Source of the DNA: Tanytarsus gracilentus
Lineage: Eukaryota > Arthropoda > Insecta > Diptera > Chironomidae
Length of the DNA stretch: 64,000 nt
Direction of reading: 5' to 3'
Assembly (NCBI GenBank): GCA_038502055.1
Contig: JAXRKN010000037.1
Coordinates: forward strand, 4,216,001 to 4,280,000
Below the pieces are notes generated by a model. It saw only the letters and a program-made list of their open reading frames with translations, was not told where the DNA came from and did no database searches. How positions within the stretch are numbered: position 1 is the first letter of the stretch; the number at the start of each line of letters is the position of its first letter. The position numbers and the translations under genes are program-made. Below are positions 62,194 through 64,000 of the stretch, in pieces.

Positions 62194-64000
62194 CGTTGTT
62201 TATCCATTTTATCTAGTAGATGTTTAAAATGACAGTGAACTGATGTACAGGGTTGAAAATTGTGTTTGTCAACGCTTATCAGTGCTCTAAAATTTCCTAG
62301 TTTACATTCCTGTACTGCTGCTTTAAGTTACATTGAATAAATTGTCCTAGATGTTTATGTTTGTATTGCACAATTCACTTGAATGAACCAATTTTGCATT
62401 TCGAGTGTAATGATGACATAAGAATTTAAAAGCTCATTTCATGTTTTGCTGTTGCTTCCGTTTTGTTGAATTATTTGAGAAAATTAAATTAATTTAGTTT
62501 ATTTCTTTCATAAAGCGAACACGTGTTTTAACATCAAAAAGAAGCACTGCAACATCTTTTGAATAAAACTTATTTACATATCTGATATACTATGCATATG
62601 TGATAGAAACTGTGCGACATATGAAACTTAAAAGATTTCCTAAGGAAAACATCTTTAACTATTTTGCATTTTTGATTGCTGAACGAATGGAGTGAAAGAA
62701 GAACAAGCTTAAAAGTATCAATATTGATTTTCATTCCTCAGCTCATGTTGCAAAAATTCAATTTAAAATTCTCTTGGTGTATTTGAAGATTGAGTTATTT
62801 GAAATCAAATTTCATTGCTAAAAAATTGATCTTAAATGTTTTTAACACTTCGATAAATTCTATAAATATTTTTGAAATTCAGATGCTCAAAAAAGTGATG
62901 AAAGTGACTGTGAATGAATTGCTCTAAATATAAATTCAAAGAAAAAAATTACGTCAGAATAATTTTTTGTCGATTTGTTAATTTGTTTCATTGTTTTTTG
63001 CTTTGAACGTAAAATTTTTTAGTTCGAAAATTTCATTACTAGCACAGAATTATATTGAAAATTAATGTCATAACAACGCAAAAAAATAATAATGACATCA
63101 ACAATATTTTTCCTGTCACATCATTAAAAATTTCTTTTTCTTTTTTAAAAAAGTAAAAAAATCCTGTCACAACATCACAATCAAGTATCAAATTTCCAAG
63201 GCATGCACGTGGAAACGTATGATATAAAAACGAAACAAAATGGTTCAATTTTTGAGAAGAATTTTTGAAATAATTTAATAAGTTTCTAACATAAATAGTT
63301 CAATTTAAAAAATCCACAGACTTAAATTTTGCCATAAACAAATTTTAAAAAACTATTAAAGTGAACATTTTTCGAATATTTCTGAATATTTTAGTAATTG
63401 TGAACGAGATATGTGAAGAGAATAAATTTCATGATTGTACATTCAGGGGCTGTTTATTAAACGAGATGGGAAATAACTAAAATTGCAATGAGATGTCAAG
63501 AAAGAAGAAAATTTTGAACTCTCCAGCAAAATAAAAGCACAACGAACGGAGCAAGATGACATTGCCAACAATCCGAGATGAGTGACAAACAAATTTGCAT
63601 AGAAATGATTAAATTTCAAACACGAATTTTCACAACACTGAGACATGCAATTGTTTTGAGAATTATTAATTGCAAAAGGATTTTTTTAAAAATTTAATTA
63701 CAAAAGTACGTGATGATGAAACTGCTTCGTCCTTTTGAAATTTAAAAAATTCTTTCCAGCTCGAATTTTTAGCACTTCACTTTCATTCGCTCCTAAATAA
63801 ATTTTCAGCTTTAATACTTTGTTGTCCCATCAACATTTATTTTTGATTATGTACAAATTGAGTTTATTTACCTTTGTTTACCTAGTTAACGCTGTCAATG
63901 AAAAGCTTCTTTGCACAGAATATCGGAAGAAAAGGAAATAGGGAAAGATACAATGAGAGTTTTTGAGGACGGTTTTAAAAAATAATTGGTGTTTTTTTAT
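62194..64000. other. Gene-free AT-rich region to the window end
   Basis: No supported coding region, RNA gene or mobile element is visible. The short frames at 63039-63248 and 63443-63646 (minus) have no recognisable content. Confidence 0.55.

Overview
This window is nuclear DNA of an insect. It is very AT-rich, most introns are short (about 50-100 bp) with GT..AG borders, and the proteins are recognisably arthropod: a dipteran-type MCTP, an insect NRF-like acyltransferase, an RR cuticle-protein relic and a Helentron/DINE-1-like repeat. A fly is most likely, perhaps a nematoceran, but the family cannot be fixed from the sequence alone. All gene models below were built by hand from splice signals and reading phase.

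Layout. Positions 1-720 hold the right part of a Helentron-like repeat: ~129-bp tandem units, an ACGG microsatellite and a terminal hairpin. 2616-9789 (+) is MCTP, a three-C2-domain ER membrane protein. About 21 kb without a convincing coding gene follow (9790-31054). That stretch contains a GC-richer transposon-like patch (14.3-14.75 kb), a possible distant non-coding first exon (21.1-21.5 kb) and a 1.5-kb terminal-inverted-repeat element with an 8-bp target duplication (25997-27511), inside which sits a second copy of the Helentron-like terminal module.

A compact gene cluster runs from 31 to 55.6 kb. It holds a 1,540-residue secreted Pro/Thr-rich protein (+), a KDM4 histone demethylase (+), a FAM174/DUF1180-like membrane protein (-) divergent from eIF2B delta (+), a small two-pass membrane protein with two PPSY motifs (+), a myotubularin-related phosphatase of the MTMR6/7/8 group (-), and IST1 (+), which is divergent from the phosphatase. 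The phosphatase gene carries a complete multi-exon acyltransferase-3 gene nested on the opposite strand in its third intron, and a 270-nt ORF in its first intron that joins the shared exon in frame as an apparent alternative first exon.

From 55.6 to 64 kb there is no intact gene. A broken RR-type cuticular protein gene lies at 61848-62193 (-). The genes do not form one pathway. Several do act on endomembranes: MCTP (ER), MTMR6/7/8 (phosphoinositides on endosomes), IST1 (ESCRT-III), a FAM174-like protein, and the PPSY protein, which may be a ubiquitin-ligase adaptor. MTMR and IST1 share a divergent promoter interval.
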